Part shown: positions 35,256 to 43,609 of the stretch, piece by piece | Layout: every line of letters begins with the position of its first letter | How positions within the stretch are numbered: the first letter of the stretch is position 1 | Source: Burkholderiales bacterium | GTDB lineage: Bacteria > Pseudomonadota > Gammaproteobacteria > Burkholderiales > Casimicrobiaceae | Length of the DNA stretch: 63,541 nt | Assembly: GCA_020851255.1 (NCBI GenBank) | Contig: JADZDA010000011.1 | Location: 1-63,541 of the forward strand | Direction: 5' to 3' | Notes under the pieces: model-generated | What the model saw: only the letters and a program-made list of their open reading frames with translations | What the model was told of the DNA's origin: nothing | The model's database searches: none | Program-made: the position numbers and the translations under genes

Positions 35256-35912
35256 ATGGCCGAAAAGAAGCGGCCGCGCCGCACGCGCGAACGCATCCTC
35301 GAGTACGCGCTCGACCTGTTCAATCGCCACGGCGAGCCGTCGATCACGACGGCGCACATCGCCGACGAGATGAACATCAGTCCGGGCAACCTCTATTATC
35401 ATTTCCGCAACAAGGACGAGATCATCGGGGAGCTGTACGCGGCCTACGAATCGGCCGTCCTGCCCCTGTTCGCGTCTCCGCCCGACCGCCGGCCCGGCGT
35501 CGAGGATCTCTGGCTGATGCTGCATCTCCTGTTCGAGCGGATGTGGGAGCACCGGTTCCTGTTCCGGGACCTGGACGAGATCGCGTCGCGCAACCGCCGC
35601 GTCGCCGCACGCTTCTCCGAACTCACCCGCCGCGGCGAACGCACCGTGATAGAGTTGTGCGAAGGCATGATCGCCGCGGGGACGATGGTCGCCACGCCCG
35701 GCGAGACCGCGGCGCTCGCGCGCAACGTCGCGCTGGTCTCGACGTACTGGCTGCCGTTCCAGCGGCTCGAGTCGCCGCAGGCGGACGCGGCGCCCGAGGC
35801 CCGCCTCGACCGCGCCTGCTATCAGGTGCTCGCGCTGGTCGCGCCGTTCCTCGTCGGCGAAGCCCGCGCGCTGATCGACCGTCTGGGCGGCGAGTATCTG
35901 CACGGAGGGTGA
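35256..35912 (+). CDS. TetR-family transcriptional regulator
   Basis: 218 residues. The N-terminal helix-turn-helix is RTRERILEYALDLFNRHGEPSITTAHIADEMNISPGNLYYHFRNKDEIIGELY; the C-terminal ligand domain is not assignable. A TACACT -10-like sequence lies about 30 nt upstream. It precedes the TPR-like gene by 4 nt, and its own last codons contain the next gene's Shine-Dalgarno sequence, so the two are co-expressed. The regulated genes are unknown; patatin upstream is a candidate. Confidence 0.87.
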   Translation: MAEKKRPRRTRERILEYALDLFNRHGEPSITTAHIADEMNISPGNLYYHFRNKDEIIGELYAAYESAVLPLFASPPDRRPGVEDLWLMLHLLFERMWEHRFLFRDLDEIASRNRRVAARFSELTRRGERTVIELCEGMIAAGTMVATPGETAALARNVALVSTYWLPFQRLESPQADAAPEARLDRACYQVLALVAPFLVGEARALIDRLGGEYLHGG

Positions 35913-35916
35913 CGCG

Positions 35917-36693
35917 ATGGCTAAGAAGTGGGTCAAGTTCCCGTACGCGGACAAGTCGCTCGACCGCGACGAGGCCGCGGTGAAGAAGGCGTGGGCGCGC
36001 CTGCACCGTGGCGACGCCGAGCCCGCGCCCAGGTCCGCCGGCGTGCTCGCGGCGTGGACCGCGTTCCACGCGGGTCGTTTCGCCGACGCGGTGGAGCTCG
36101 GCCGCGAGGCCGGAGGCGCCGGCGTCAACGCCGCGGTCAAGGCGCAGGCGATCTACGCGAACTACCTGGAGAAGAACGACAAGGCGAAGCTCGCGCTGTT
36201 CGACGAGGCCGCCGCCTGGGCCGACGAGCGGCGCCGCGAATCTCCGAAGGACGCGAACGCGCACTACCTCTACGCGTACGCGCTCGGCCGCTACGGACAG
36301 GGGATCTCGGTGGCGAAGGCGCTGTCGCAAGGCTTCGGCGGCAAGATCAAGGACGCGCTCACGACCGCGATCAAGCTCGAACCGAAGCACGCCGACGCGC
36401 GGATCGCCTACGGCGCCTACCAGGCCGAAGTGATCGACAAGGTCGGCGGCATCGTCGCCGGCGTCACCTACGGGGCGAAAAAGGACGCCGCGGTGGGGTG
36501 TTTCGAGCAGGCGCTCGAGCTCAACCCGGATTCGGCGATCGCGCGCGTCGAGTTCGCCAACGGGCTGCTCCTCCTGTTCGGCAAGTCGAAGATCGCCGAC
36601 GCCGAGAAGCTCTATCGCGAGGCGTCGGCGACCGCGCCGGCCGACGCGATGGAGCGCCTCGACGTCGAGCTCGCGAAATCCGAGCTCGAGTGA
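35917..36693 (+). CDS. TPR-like hypothetical protein
   Basis: 258 residues, no signal peptide. Helical tetratricopeptide-type repeats: GVLAAWTAFHAGRFADAVELG, AQAIYANYLEKNDKAKLALF, SPKDANAHYLYAYALGRYGQG, IKLEPKHADARIAYGAYQAEV and AVGCFEQALELNPDSAIARVEFA. These form a scaffold for protein contacts; the partner is unknown. GGAGGG overlaps the end of the TetR gene. Starts MAKKWVKFPYADKSL, a pattern found in betaproteobacterial hypotheticals. Confidence 0.75.
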   Translation: MAKKWVKFPYADKSLDRDEAAVKKAWARLHRGDAEPAPRSAGVLAAWTAFHAGRFADAVELGREAGGAGVNAAVKAQAIYANYLEKNDKAKLALFDEAAAWADERRRESPKDANAHYLYAYALGRYGQGISVAKALSQGFGGKIKDALTTAIKLEPKHADARIAYGAYQAEVIDKVGGIVAGVTYGAKKDAAVGCFEQALELNPDSAIARVEFANGLLLLFGKSKIADAEKLYREASATAPADAMERLDVELAKSELE

Positions 36694-36712
36694 CCGGCGC
36701 GGGGCCGATCCG

Positions 36713-37630
36713 ATGACCGCCTCCGGACGCGTCGCCGGGGTCATGCGCGCGGCCTGCCTCGCGGCCATGCTGGCGTCCATGCCGGCCGCGATCGCCCAGC
36801 CCAGGGCCGGACCGGCCGAGCGCATCGACACGCTGAAGCGCATCCGCGACACCGGCGTGATCCTCGTCGGCGTGCGCGAGTCGAGCGTGCCGTTCTCGTT
36901 CCTCGACGCCCAGAAGCATCCGCAGGGCTACACGGTCGACCTGTGCCTGCGCGTCGCCGACTCGGTCAAGGCCGAGCTGAAGCTCCCTCGCCTCGAGGTC
37001 CGCTACGTCGTGGTGACCTCGGCGAACCGGATCGCCGCCGTCGAGGAAGGGCGCGTCGACCTCGAGTGCGGTTCCACGACCAACACGAGCGAGCGACAGA
37101 AGAAGGTCGCGTTCGCCTATACGACGTTCGTCGCGGGCATCAAGATGCTGGCGAAGAAGTCGTCGAACGTGACCGCCGTCGAGGACCTGCGCGGCAAGAA
37201 GGTCGTCGTCACCGCGGGCACGACCTCCGAGAAGATGGTCGCGGCGCTGAACGACGAGCGGGTGCTGAAGCTCGAGATCCTCCGGGCCAAGGACCACGAC
37301 GAGAGCTTCCGGCTGGTCGAGACGGGTGCGGCGGTCGCCTTCCCGATGGACGACGTGCTGCTCTACGGCCTCGTCTCGCGCTCCGCGCGGCCGGACGATT
37401 TCGCGATCGTCGGCAAGTACCTGTCGGTCGAGCCCTACGCGATCATGATGCGCAAGGACGACCCGGCGTTCGAGCGGCTGGTCAACCGGACGCTGAACGA
37501 AATGTTCCAGTCCGGCGAGATCCGGCGCATCTACGCGAAGTGGTTCGCCTCGAAGGAGCTCACGGTGCCGATGAGCCCGTACCTGCGCGAAGCCTTCCGG
37601 TTGCCCAACACCCACCCCGCCTGGCCCTGA
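36713..37630 (+). CDS. Glutamate/aspartate-type ABC transporter substrate-binding protein (GltI-like)
   Basis: 305 residues with a signal peptide (about 1-28, ending AIAQ). The mature part follows E. coli GltI closely: IRDTGVILVGVRESSVPFSF, VTSANRIAAVEEGRVDLECG, STTNTSERQKKVAFAYTTF, KKVVVTAGTTSEKMV and RAKDHDESFRLVETGAAVAF. It is a periplasmic receptor for acidic or related amino acids. No permease or ATPase is adjacent, so it is an orphan here; the truncated ATPase at the window end is 26 kb away. It ends convergent with the broken wax synthase gene. Confidence 0.87.
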   Translation: MTASGRVAGVMRAACLAAMLASMPAAIAQPRAGPAERIDTLKRIRDTGVILVGVRESSVPFSFLDAQKHPQGYTVDLCLRVADSVKAELKLPRLEVRYVVVTSANRIAAVEEGRVDLECGSTTNTSERQKKVAFAYTTFVAGIKMLAKKSSNVTAVEDLRGKKVVVTAGTTSEKMVAALNDERVLKLEILRAKDHDESFRLVETGAAVAFPMDDVLLYGLVSRSARPDDFAIVGKYLSVEPYAIMMRKDDPAFERLVNRTLNEMFQSGEIRRIYAKWFASKELTVPMSPYLREAFRLPNTHPAWP

Positions 37631-37675
37631 CGGCGCCGCGACGCCGGACCGGGGCAACGCGCCGCGCGGAGCGCG

Positions 37676-39142
37676 TCAGGCGGCGCCCACCGCCTCGGCC
37701 GCGCGTGCCGGGTCGAGGTCGCCGCCCGAGTCCCAGGGGCACATGAGCGTGGTCAGCACCAGCTTCTCGAACTCGTCGCCGAATCGCGCGATCACGCGCT
37801 CGGGATCGGGACACAGGCCACGGTCGGTGACGATGCCGAACTGGACCTTGCCCTCGTAGGAGATGATCGACACGCCCATGCCGATGTCGCCCGACTGCGG
37901 CACCCAGAACATCAGGCTGTCGATGCGCGCGCCGGCGAGCCACAGCGGCTGCCCGGGGCCCGGCACGTTGGTCATCACGGCCGTCGCGTTGCGCGCGAGC
38001 ACCGACAGGAGCGCTTCCTGCAGCGCGCGCGGTCCCGCGCCCATCGCCGCCAGGATGCCGAGCGCGAGCACCGGCTGGTAGCTCCCCTTGAGCGCGTTCA
38101 TGTTGCCGCGCACCGCGTACAGCCGTTAGATCGGATTGCGAATGCCGATCGGCAGGTCGAGGAAGACGAGCCCGAACCGGTTGCCGAGCTTGTAGGCCTT
38201 CTCCATCGGCCGCAGGTTCACCGGCACCAGCGCACGCAGCATGACGCCGTCGGTGTCGTCGCCCCGGTCGCGCAGGTAGCCCGCGAGCGCGCCGGCCACC
38301 GACGACAGCAGCACGTCGTTCACCGACGCGCCCAGCGCGCGGCCGACGGCCTTCACTTCGTCGAGCGGGATCGGATCGGCCCAGGCGACGCGCTTGGACG
38401 CGCCCGGCTTGCCCTTGTATCGCGTCGGCGAATCCTGGCCCATCGTCGCGAGCTTGGCGATCTCGACGGTGAGCGCGCTGCCCTGCTCGGCGAGCGCGAC
38501 CGCCTTCGCCGGGTCGTGCCAGATCGCGGCGCCCCGGTCGACGATCGTGCCGCCGACCTTCATCGCGACCTCGAGCGCGCCGGCGAACGGCTGGACGAGC
38601 TGCGCGACCGGATCGTCGGCGGGCGCCGCCCGTTCCCGTTTCGGCGGATCGAACGGCATGGCCGGCGGTCCGTCGGCACCGGCATCGGTCATCGACAACA
38701 TGACGCGGACGAGCGCGATGCCGTCGGCGTAGCAATGGTGGATCCGGCAGACGACCGCGGCGCCGCCGTCGTAGCCTTCGACCAGGTGGAACTGCCAGCG
38801 CGGATGGGCGGGGTCGATCGGCGTCGCGGCCAGCCGCGACACCAGCGTCTGCAGCTCGGCGCGTCCCCCCGGCGACGCCAGCTTCGCGCGCACGACGTGC
38901 CGATCGATGTCGAAGCCGCGATCGTCCTGCCAGTAGGCGACGCCCGCGGCTTCGACCGGAACCTGGCGGAACCGCCGGAAGACGAGGAAGCGTTCCCGGA
39001 TGACGCGCCTGAGCCGGGCGAGGGCGACGCGCTCGCGGAAAATCAGCACGCCGCAGATCATCATCAGGTTGTGCGGACGGTCCATCCGCAGCCACGCGGT
39101 GTCGACCGCGGAGATCTTCTCGCGCCGGGAGGTGGCGGCCAT
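37676..39142 (-). pseudogene. Wax ester synthase/diacylglycerol acyltransferase, interrupted by one in-frame stop
   Basis: The WS/DGAT family esterifies acyl-CoA with fatty alcohols or diacylglycerol. Read through, the frame gives 488 residues, the family norm. The first part (39142 to 38129) has the start KISAVDTAWLRMD, the active site HHCYADG (residues 135-141), then VNDVLLSSVAGALAGYLRD and RALVPVNLR. Codon 339 (38126-38128) is TAA, just after LPIGIRNPI. The same frame continues with RLYAVRGNMNALKGSYQPVL, MTNVPGPGQPLWLAG and GMGVSIISYEGKVQFGIVTDR to the normal end. The residue expected at the stop is usually Glu, so a GAA to TAA change would explain it. Sequencing error is possible. Confidence 0.85.
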
Positions 39143-39203
39143 CGGGCGTCGGAACCGGGAGGGGGAATCCGGGCGGCGTATCGGGATCGGCGGCGGCCGT
39201 TCG

Positions 39204-39233
39204 TTGCGGGCGCTTTCGCGTTCGCGCTAAAGT
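39204..39233 (+). promoter_or_regulatory. Candidate promoter of the acyl-CoA-binding protein gene
   Basis: TTGCGG at 39204-39209 and TAAAGT at 39228-39233, spacer 18 nt, about 50 nt before the ATG. The surrounding CGCTAAAGTAGCAT is nearly identical to CGCTAAAGTGCAT upstream of the phasin-like gene at 33342. Confidence 0.4.
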
Positions 39234-39284
39234 AGCATGAAACCTCCGCGCCGGCGGAGGAGCGAACCGGAGGAGGAGGAGCCG

Positions 39285-39563
39285 ATGGCCGCCGCGCCCA
39301 AGAAGGACGACCTGAAGGCGAAGTTCGAGGCCGCGGCCGCGGCCGCGAAAAAGACCCGGAAGAAGCCGGACAACGCGACGCTGCTCAAGCTCTACTCGTA
39401 CTACAAGCAGGCGACCGAGGGCGACTGCAAGGGCGATCGTCCCGGCGGATTCGACTTCGTCGGCGGGGCGAAGCACGACGCCTGGTCCAAGCTCGCGGGG
39501 ATGAGCAGGGACGACGCGATGAACAACTACATCAAGCAGGTCGACAAGCTCAACCGCGAGTAG
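39285..39563 (+). CDS. Acyl-CoA-binding protein
   Basis: A 92-residue ACBP that binds long-chain acyl-CoA with high affinity and buffers or delivers it. The fold signature is visible: LKLYSYYKQATEGDCKGDRPGG then DAWSKLAGMSRDDAMNNYIKQVDKL. The central Tyr and Lys residues that contact CoA are kept (YYKQAT, KHDAW). A purine-rich Shine-Dalgarno (AGGAGGAGGA) lies 5 nt before the ATG at 39285. ACBPs are uncommon in bacteria. Its place between the wax synthase remnant and the acyl reductase suggests it feeds acyl-CoA into storage-lipid synthesis. Confidence 0.92.
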   Translation: MAAAPKKDDLKAKFEAAAAAAKKTRKKPDNATLLKLYSYYKQATEGDCKGDRPGGFDFVGGAKHDAWSKLAGMSRDDAMNNYIKQVDKLNRE

Positions 39564-39632
39564 GGCGCCGCGTTCCGGAATCCGGGGCGGCGCGGCCGCG
39601 GAACCCGCAACGCCCGAGGACCGCGAACGAAA

Positions 39633-39653
39633 AGGCCCGCGTCGCGCGGGCCT
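39633..39653 (-). terminator. Terminator of the phasin gene
   Basis: A 9-bp perfect stem (39633-39641 with 39645-39653), 3-nt loop, followed on the minus strand by TTTCGTTC. It lies 36 nt after the phasin stop. It may also stop transcripts of the acyl-CoA-binding protein gene, although no T-run exists on that strand. Confidence 0.75.
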
Positions 39654-39688
39654 CGCCGATGCCGGGGACGCCCCGGCTCGCGCCGGGA

Positions 39689-40360
39689 TCAGTCCAGCGC
39701 GGCCTTCGCCACCTTGCGCGCGGTGCGCACGGTCTTCCGGGCCGTCCGGGTCGCGGCGGTCACCGCCCCGCTGGCCGTCCGGGTCGCGGCACTGACCGCG
39801 CCGCTCGCGGTGCGCGCCGCGCTCGTCGCGGTCTTCGCGGCCGCCGAGGCGGCCCCCTTGACGATCTTGCCCACCGGCGAGGGCTGCGGCCGCCGCGGCG
39901 GCTTGACGCCGGTCGCCTTGATCAGCTCGTTGACCGCCTCCGAGAGCGCGTCGACGCGCTCGGCGAGCTTCTCGACGTCGTTCTGCGTGTGCACGCCGAG
40001 CTTCGACAGCGCCCGCGCGACGCGATTCTCGAAGACGTGCTCGAGCTTGTCCCAGGTGCCTCCGGCCATCGCCCCGACCTCCTTCGCCTTCGCTTTCGCC
40101 GCATCCGTGGCCGCGGCGGCCGTGTGCGCGGCCGCGCGTCGCGTCCGGGTCTCGAGATCCTCGCCCTGCTTGACCAGCGTGTCGAACACCTTCTGCCCCT
40201 CGGCCTGCGCCCGCGAGAACGCGCCCAGGCCGGCGAGCCAGATCTGCCGCGACGAGTCGATCACCGACTGGGAGAGATCCTTGGACGAGGGCTTCGCGTG
40301 TCCTCGCTCGTCACCCGCGTTCGATTCGGCCTTCGCCCTGGCTTTGGCGGCTTTGAGCAT
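39689..40360 (-). CDS. Phasin family protein (PhaF-type)
   Basis: 223 residues. The N-terminal phasin region SSRQIWLAGLGAFSRAQAEGQKVFDTLVKQGEDLETRTR is followed by an amphipathic helix, a coiled-coil-like segment (VEKLAERVDALSEAVNELIKAT, about 128-152) and an Ala/Thr/Arg/Lys repeat tail (AATRTASGAV repeats, RTARKTVRTARKVAKAAL). PhaF proteins coat PHA granules and tether them to DNA. AGGA lies 7 nt before the ATG. A consensus-like promoter (40422-40450) and a terminator suggest a single-gene transcript. Confidence 0.9.
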   Translation of the reverse strand: MLKAAKARAKAESNAGDERGHAKPSSKDLSQSVIDSSRQIWLAGLGAFSRAQAEGQKVFDTLVKQGEDLETRTRRAAAHTAAAATDAAKAKAKEVGAMAGGTWDKLEHVFENRVARALSKLGVHTQNDVEKLAERVDALSEAVNELIKATGVKPPRRPQPSPVGKIVKGAASAAAKTATSAARTASGAVSAATRTASGAVTAATRTARKTVRTARKVAKAALD

Positions 40361-40421
40361 TCGCGGTCCTCCCCGGGTGGTGTCGCGGCGGCCCCGCGCC
40401 CCGCGCGCAGCCTTCGGTCGG

Positions 40422-40450
40422 ATTCTAGGTGCCGCCGATAGAGCAATCAA
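40422..40450 (-). promoter_or_regulatory. Promoter of the phasin gene
   Basis: On the minus strand TTGATT (40445-40450) and TAGAAT (40422-40427) are spaced by 17 nt, about 60 nt before the phasin ATG. This is the best promoter in the 225-nt divergent region shared with the acyl reductase gene. Confidence 0.6.
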
Positions 40451-40509
40451 CCTAATGAGCGCGCCTGGCGCGCGACCGGCGACGAACCCCCGCGGATTCG
40501 ACCCGCCCG

Positions 40510-40515
40510 TATAAT
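40510..40515 (+). promoter_or_regulatory. -10 element upstream of the acyl reductase gene
   Basis: A perfect TATAAT, 70 nt before the start codon, but without a recognisable -35 hexamer 16-18 nt upstream. Expression may need an activator. Confidence 0.4.
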
Positions 40516-40585
40516 CGTCGCCCCGGCCGCGCGCGACGGCCGAAGCTCCCCGCGGAACGCCGCGGGACCGCCCGAGGAGAAGTCG

Positions 40586-42571
40586 ATGACCTACTTCGTC
40601 ACCGGAGCGACCGGCTTCATCGGCCGCTATCTCGTCGCCAACCTGCTCAAGCGCGGCAAGCCGGTCTACGCGCTCGTGCGCAAGAGCTCGGTCAAGAAGC
40701 TCGACGCGCTGCGCGAGAGCCTGGGCGCGAACGAAAAAACGCTGATCGCCGTCCCCGGCGATCTCGCGAAGAAGCACCTCGGCGTGTCCGACGCCGATCT
40801 CAAGAAACTCAAGGGCAAGGTCGACCACGTCTTCCACCTGGCGGCGATCTACGACCTGAACGCGTCTGCCGAGGAGCAGAAGGTCGCCAACGTCGACGGG
40901 ACGCGACACGCCGTCGAGTTCGCCGAGGCGGTCCAGGCCGGTTGCTTCCACCACGTCTCGTCGATCGCGGCGGCCGGCCTCTACGACGGCGTCTTCCGCG
41001 AGGACATGTTCGACGAGGCCGAGGACCTCGACCACGCGTACTTCAGCACCAAGCACGAGTCCGAGGGCGTCGTGCGCAAGCGCTGCAAGCGGCCCTGGCG
41101 GATCTACCGGCCGGGATTCGTCGTCGGCCACTCGAAGACCGGCGAGATCGACAAGATCGACGGCCCGTACTACTTCTTCAAGACGATCCAGAAGATGCGC
41201 GACATGCTGCCGCCGTGGATGCCGACGATCGGCATCGAGGGCGGACGCATCAACATCGTCCCGGTCGATTTCGTCGCCGACGCCCTCGACCATCTCGCGC
41301 ACAAGAAGGGCCTCGACGGCAAGTGCTTCCACCTGACCGATCCGGCCCCGCACCGGATCGGCGAGGTGCTCAACATCTTCGCCAAGGCGGCGCACGCGCC
41401 GCAGATGACGTTGCGCGTCAACGCCAAGATGTTCGGCTTCATCCCCGCGCCGGTCGTCTACGGACTCGCCTCGCTCGCCCCGGTCAAGCGCGCCATCAAG
41501 GTGACGCTGAACGACCTGGGCATCCCGCGCGACGTGTTCCAGTTCGTCAACTGGCCGACCCGCTACGACAACCGCGAAGCGGCGAAGGCGCTCAAGGGCT
41601 CCGGCATCGAGGTCCCGCCCCTCGAGAACTACGCGTGGCGGCTCTGGGACTACTGGGAACGCAACCTCGATCCGGACCTCTTCATCGACCGCAGCCTCGC
41701 CGGCCGGGTCAAGGGCAAGGTCGTCGTCGTCACCGGCGGCTCGTCGGGCATCGGGCAGGCGACCGCGCACAAGCTCGCGGAGGCCGGCGCCAGGGTGATC
41801 ATCGTCGCCCGCGACCCGGAGAAACTCGAGGCGACGCGCAAGGAGATCGCCGCGCACGGCGGCACCTGCATCACCTATTCCTGCGACCTGACCGACCTGG
41901 CCGCGATCGACGCGCTGTCGAAGAAGATCCTCGCCGAGCACGGCGGCGTCGACTTCCTGGTCAACAACGCCGGCCGCTCGATCCGGCGCGCCGTCGTCAA
42001 CTCGATCGACCGTTTCCACGATTTCGAGCGCACGATGCAGCTCAACTACTTCGGCGCGGTCAAGCTGATCCTCGCCTTCCTGCCGGCGATGGTCGCCCGC
42101 AAGAAGGGCCACGTCATCAACATCAGCTCGATCGGCGTGCTGTCGCGCGCGCCGCGTTTCTCCGCGTACGTCGCGTCGAAGGCGGCGCTGGACGCCTTCT
42201 CCGAATGCGCCGCCTCCGAGCTGCTCGACAAGGGCGTCCACTTCACCAACATCAACATGCCGCTGGTCCGCACGCCGATGATCGCGCCGACCAGGATCTA
42301 CGAAAACGTGCCGACGCTCTCCCCTGAGGAGGCCGCGGGGCTGGTCGTCGACGCGATCGTCCACCGGCAGGTCCGGATCGCGACGCGGCTCGGGATCTTC
42401 GGCGCGATTTCGCACGCGATCGCGCCCAAGCTCACGCAGGTGCTGCTCAACACCGCGTTCAACATGTTCCCGGATTCCTCCGCCGCGCAAGGAAAGAAGG
42501 ACGGCGAGTCGCAGGCGCTCACCGCCGAGCAGATCGCGTTCGCGCAGATCACGCAGGGGATCCACTGGTAG
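40586..42571 (+). CDS. Two-domain fatty acyl-CoA reductase (alcohol-forming)
   Basis: 661 residues, the length and whole-length pattern of the Marinobacter alcohol-forming fatty acyl reductase. The N-terminal extended-SDR domain (1-365) has GATGFIG (7-13) for NADPH and the catalytic pair Tyr152/Lys156 in YFSTK; it also has GPYYFFKTIQKMRDMLP and IGIEGGRINIVPVDFVADALDH. The C-terminal classical SDR domain (about 376-661) has TGGSSGIG and YVASK. Together they reduce acyl-CoA to aldehyde and then to fatty alcohol. The link WRLWDYWERNLDPDLFIDR is a hallmark of the group. AGGAGAAG precedes the ATG. Fatty alcohol is the substrate of the broken wax synthase nearby. Confidence 0.9.
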   Translation: MTYFVTGATGFIGRYLVANLLKRGKPVYALVRKSSVKKLDALRESLGANEKTLIAVPGDLAKKHLGVSDADLKKLKGKVDHVFHLAAIYDLNASAEEQKVANVDGTRHAVEFAEAVQAGCFHHVSSIAAAGLYDGVFREDMFDEAEDLDHAYFSTKHESEGVVRKRCKRPWRIYRPGFVVGHSKTGEIDKIDGPYYFFKTIQKMRDMLPPWMPTIGIEGGRINIVPVDFVADALDHLAHKKGLDGKCFHLTDPAPHRIGEVLNIFAKAAHAPQMTLRVNAKMFGFIPAPVVYGLASLAPVKRAIKVTLNDLGIPRDVFQFVNWPTRYDNREAAKALKGSGIEVPPLENYAWRLWDYWERNLDPDLFIDRSLAGRVKGKVVVVTGGSSGIGQATAHKLAEAGARVIIVARDPEKLEATRKEIAAHGGTCITYSCDLTDLAAIDALSKKILAEHGGVDFLVNNAGRSIRRAVVNSIDRFHDFERTMQLNYFGAVKLILAFLPAMVARKKGHVINISSIGVLSRAPRFSAYVASKAALDAFSECAASELLDKGVHFTNINMPLVRTPMIAPTRIYENVPTLSPEEAAGLVVDAIVHRQVRIATRLGIFGAISHAIAPKLTQVLLNTAFNMFPDSSAAQGKKDGESQALTAEQIAFAQITQGIHW

Positions 42572-42611
42572 GCCCGCGCGGGCCGCACCGCGCCGGCGCG
42601 CGCGCCGCGAT

Positions 42612-43517
42612 TCAGCGCGGGCCGAGCAACTCGGCGACGACGAGGCGGGCGACGTCCGCGTCGATCAGCAGGGCGTTGTGCCCGATGCCGACGAGCTCGA
42701 CGTTGCGCGCGCCCTCGAGCCGCGACGAGAGCTGGGGCGCGACCATCGAGTCGTGCCACGACCAGATCGACACGATTTCGGTCGTCGTGGGCAGCGGTTC
42801 GGCGGCGAGCGCCTCGAGCCAGGCGTTGCCCGGCCGCAGCTGCGAGAGCGAAGTGCCCGGGAAGCACCGGGCGTGGACGCTGCCCGCGTAGGGCGCGGCG
42901 AGCGTGACCGCGAGCCGGAGCTTCGCGCCGCCGTGCTTGCGCAGGTACGCGCGCGTGACGATGCCGCCCATGCTGTGCGAGACGATCGCGACCGACGTCG
43001 CGCCGGTCTCGGCGAGCACGCGATCGATCTTCGCCGCGAGCTGGTCGACGAACCGATCGATCGACGCGAGCGGCGGGCCGTAGGAGATCGCGTACAGCGG
43101 TCCCACGCCGGCGGCCGCGAGGCGGCGGCGCAGCGAGGTCCACACGCCGGCGTTGCACAGCACGCCGTGGACGAGGAGGACCGGGCGCTCCGCGCGCCGC
43201 GGCGGATCGTCGGGCACGAGCTCGCGGTAGAGGAGCATCCGCGGCGCCGAACCCAGCAGCGCACGCCATTCGTCGGCGACGAGCGCGAGGGTCGCGAACG
43301 GTCCGATCCGCCGGTCCGGCGGCCGGCGACTGCGCCAGAACCAGGCGATGACGAAGTTCGCCAGCGTGAGCGCGAGCACCAGTGCGAAATAACCGCCGGC
43401 GAATCCGGCGATCCACGGCCATGCCGATCCGCCGGCCGCGGGCGCGCGCGCGGCGAACACGACGCACGCGGCGACGGCGGTCAGGAACAGGACGGCGAAG
43501 CTCGCAGCCGACCACAT
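42612..43517 (-). CDS. Alpha/beta hydrolase, lipase-like, membrane-anchored
   Basis: 301 residues. Two hydrophobic segments at the N-terminus (about 4-24 and 33-60) anchor it in the membrane. The hydrolase domain has the HG loop LLVHGVLCNAGVWTSL, the nucleophile motif SHSMGG (in VAIVSHSMGGIVTRAYLRKHG), a catalytic Asp expected near IWSWHDSMV and a His in GIGHNALL. It resembles triacylglycerol lipase/esterase proteins of the EstA type. It ends convergent with the acyl reductase gene (40 nt). A role in lipid turnover is inferred from the neighbourhood. Confidence 0.83.
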   Translation of the reverse strand: MWSAASFAVLFLTAVAACVVFAARAPAAGGSAWPWIAGFAGGYFALVLALTLANFVIAWFWRSRRPPDRRIGPFATLALVADEWRALLGSAPRMLLYRELVPDDPPRRAERPVLLVHGVLCNAGVWTSLRRRLAAAGVGPLYAISYGPPLASIDRFVDQLAAKIDRVLAETGATSVAIVSHSMGGIVTRAYLRKHGGAKLRLAVTLAAPYAGSVHARCFPGTSLSQLRPGNAWLEALAAEPLPTTTEIVSIWSWHDSMVAPQLSSRLEGARNVELVGIGHNALLIDADVARLVVAELLGPR

Positions 43518-43609
43518 CCGCGCATTATCGCGGCGCCCGGCCGGCGACGCACGCCGGGCGCGATGCCGCGCGACGCCCCGGGGCGCGGGGCGTACCCGGC
43601 CACGCCGGG

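Noticed and set aside
37676-38113. Treating the C-terminal piece of the wax synthase as a separate gene starting at GTG 38113
   Set aside because: The frame is continuous with the upstream half across one stop codon, and no ribosome-binding site precedes the GTG.
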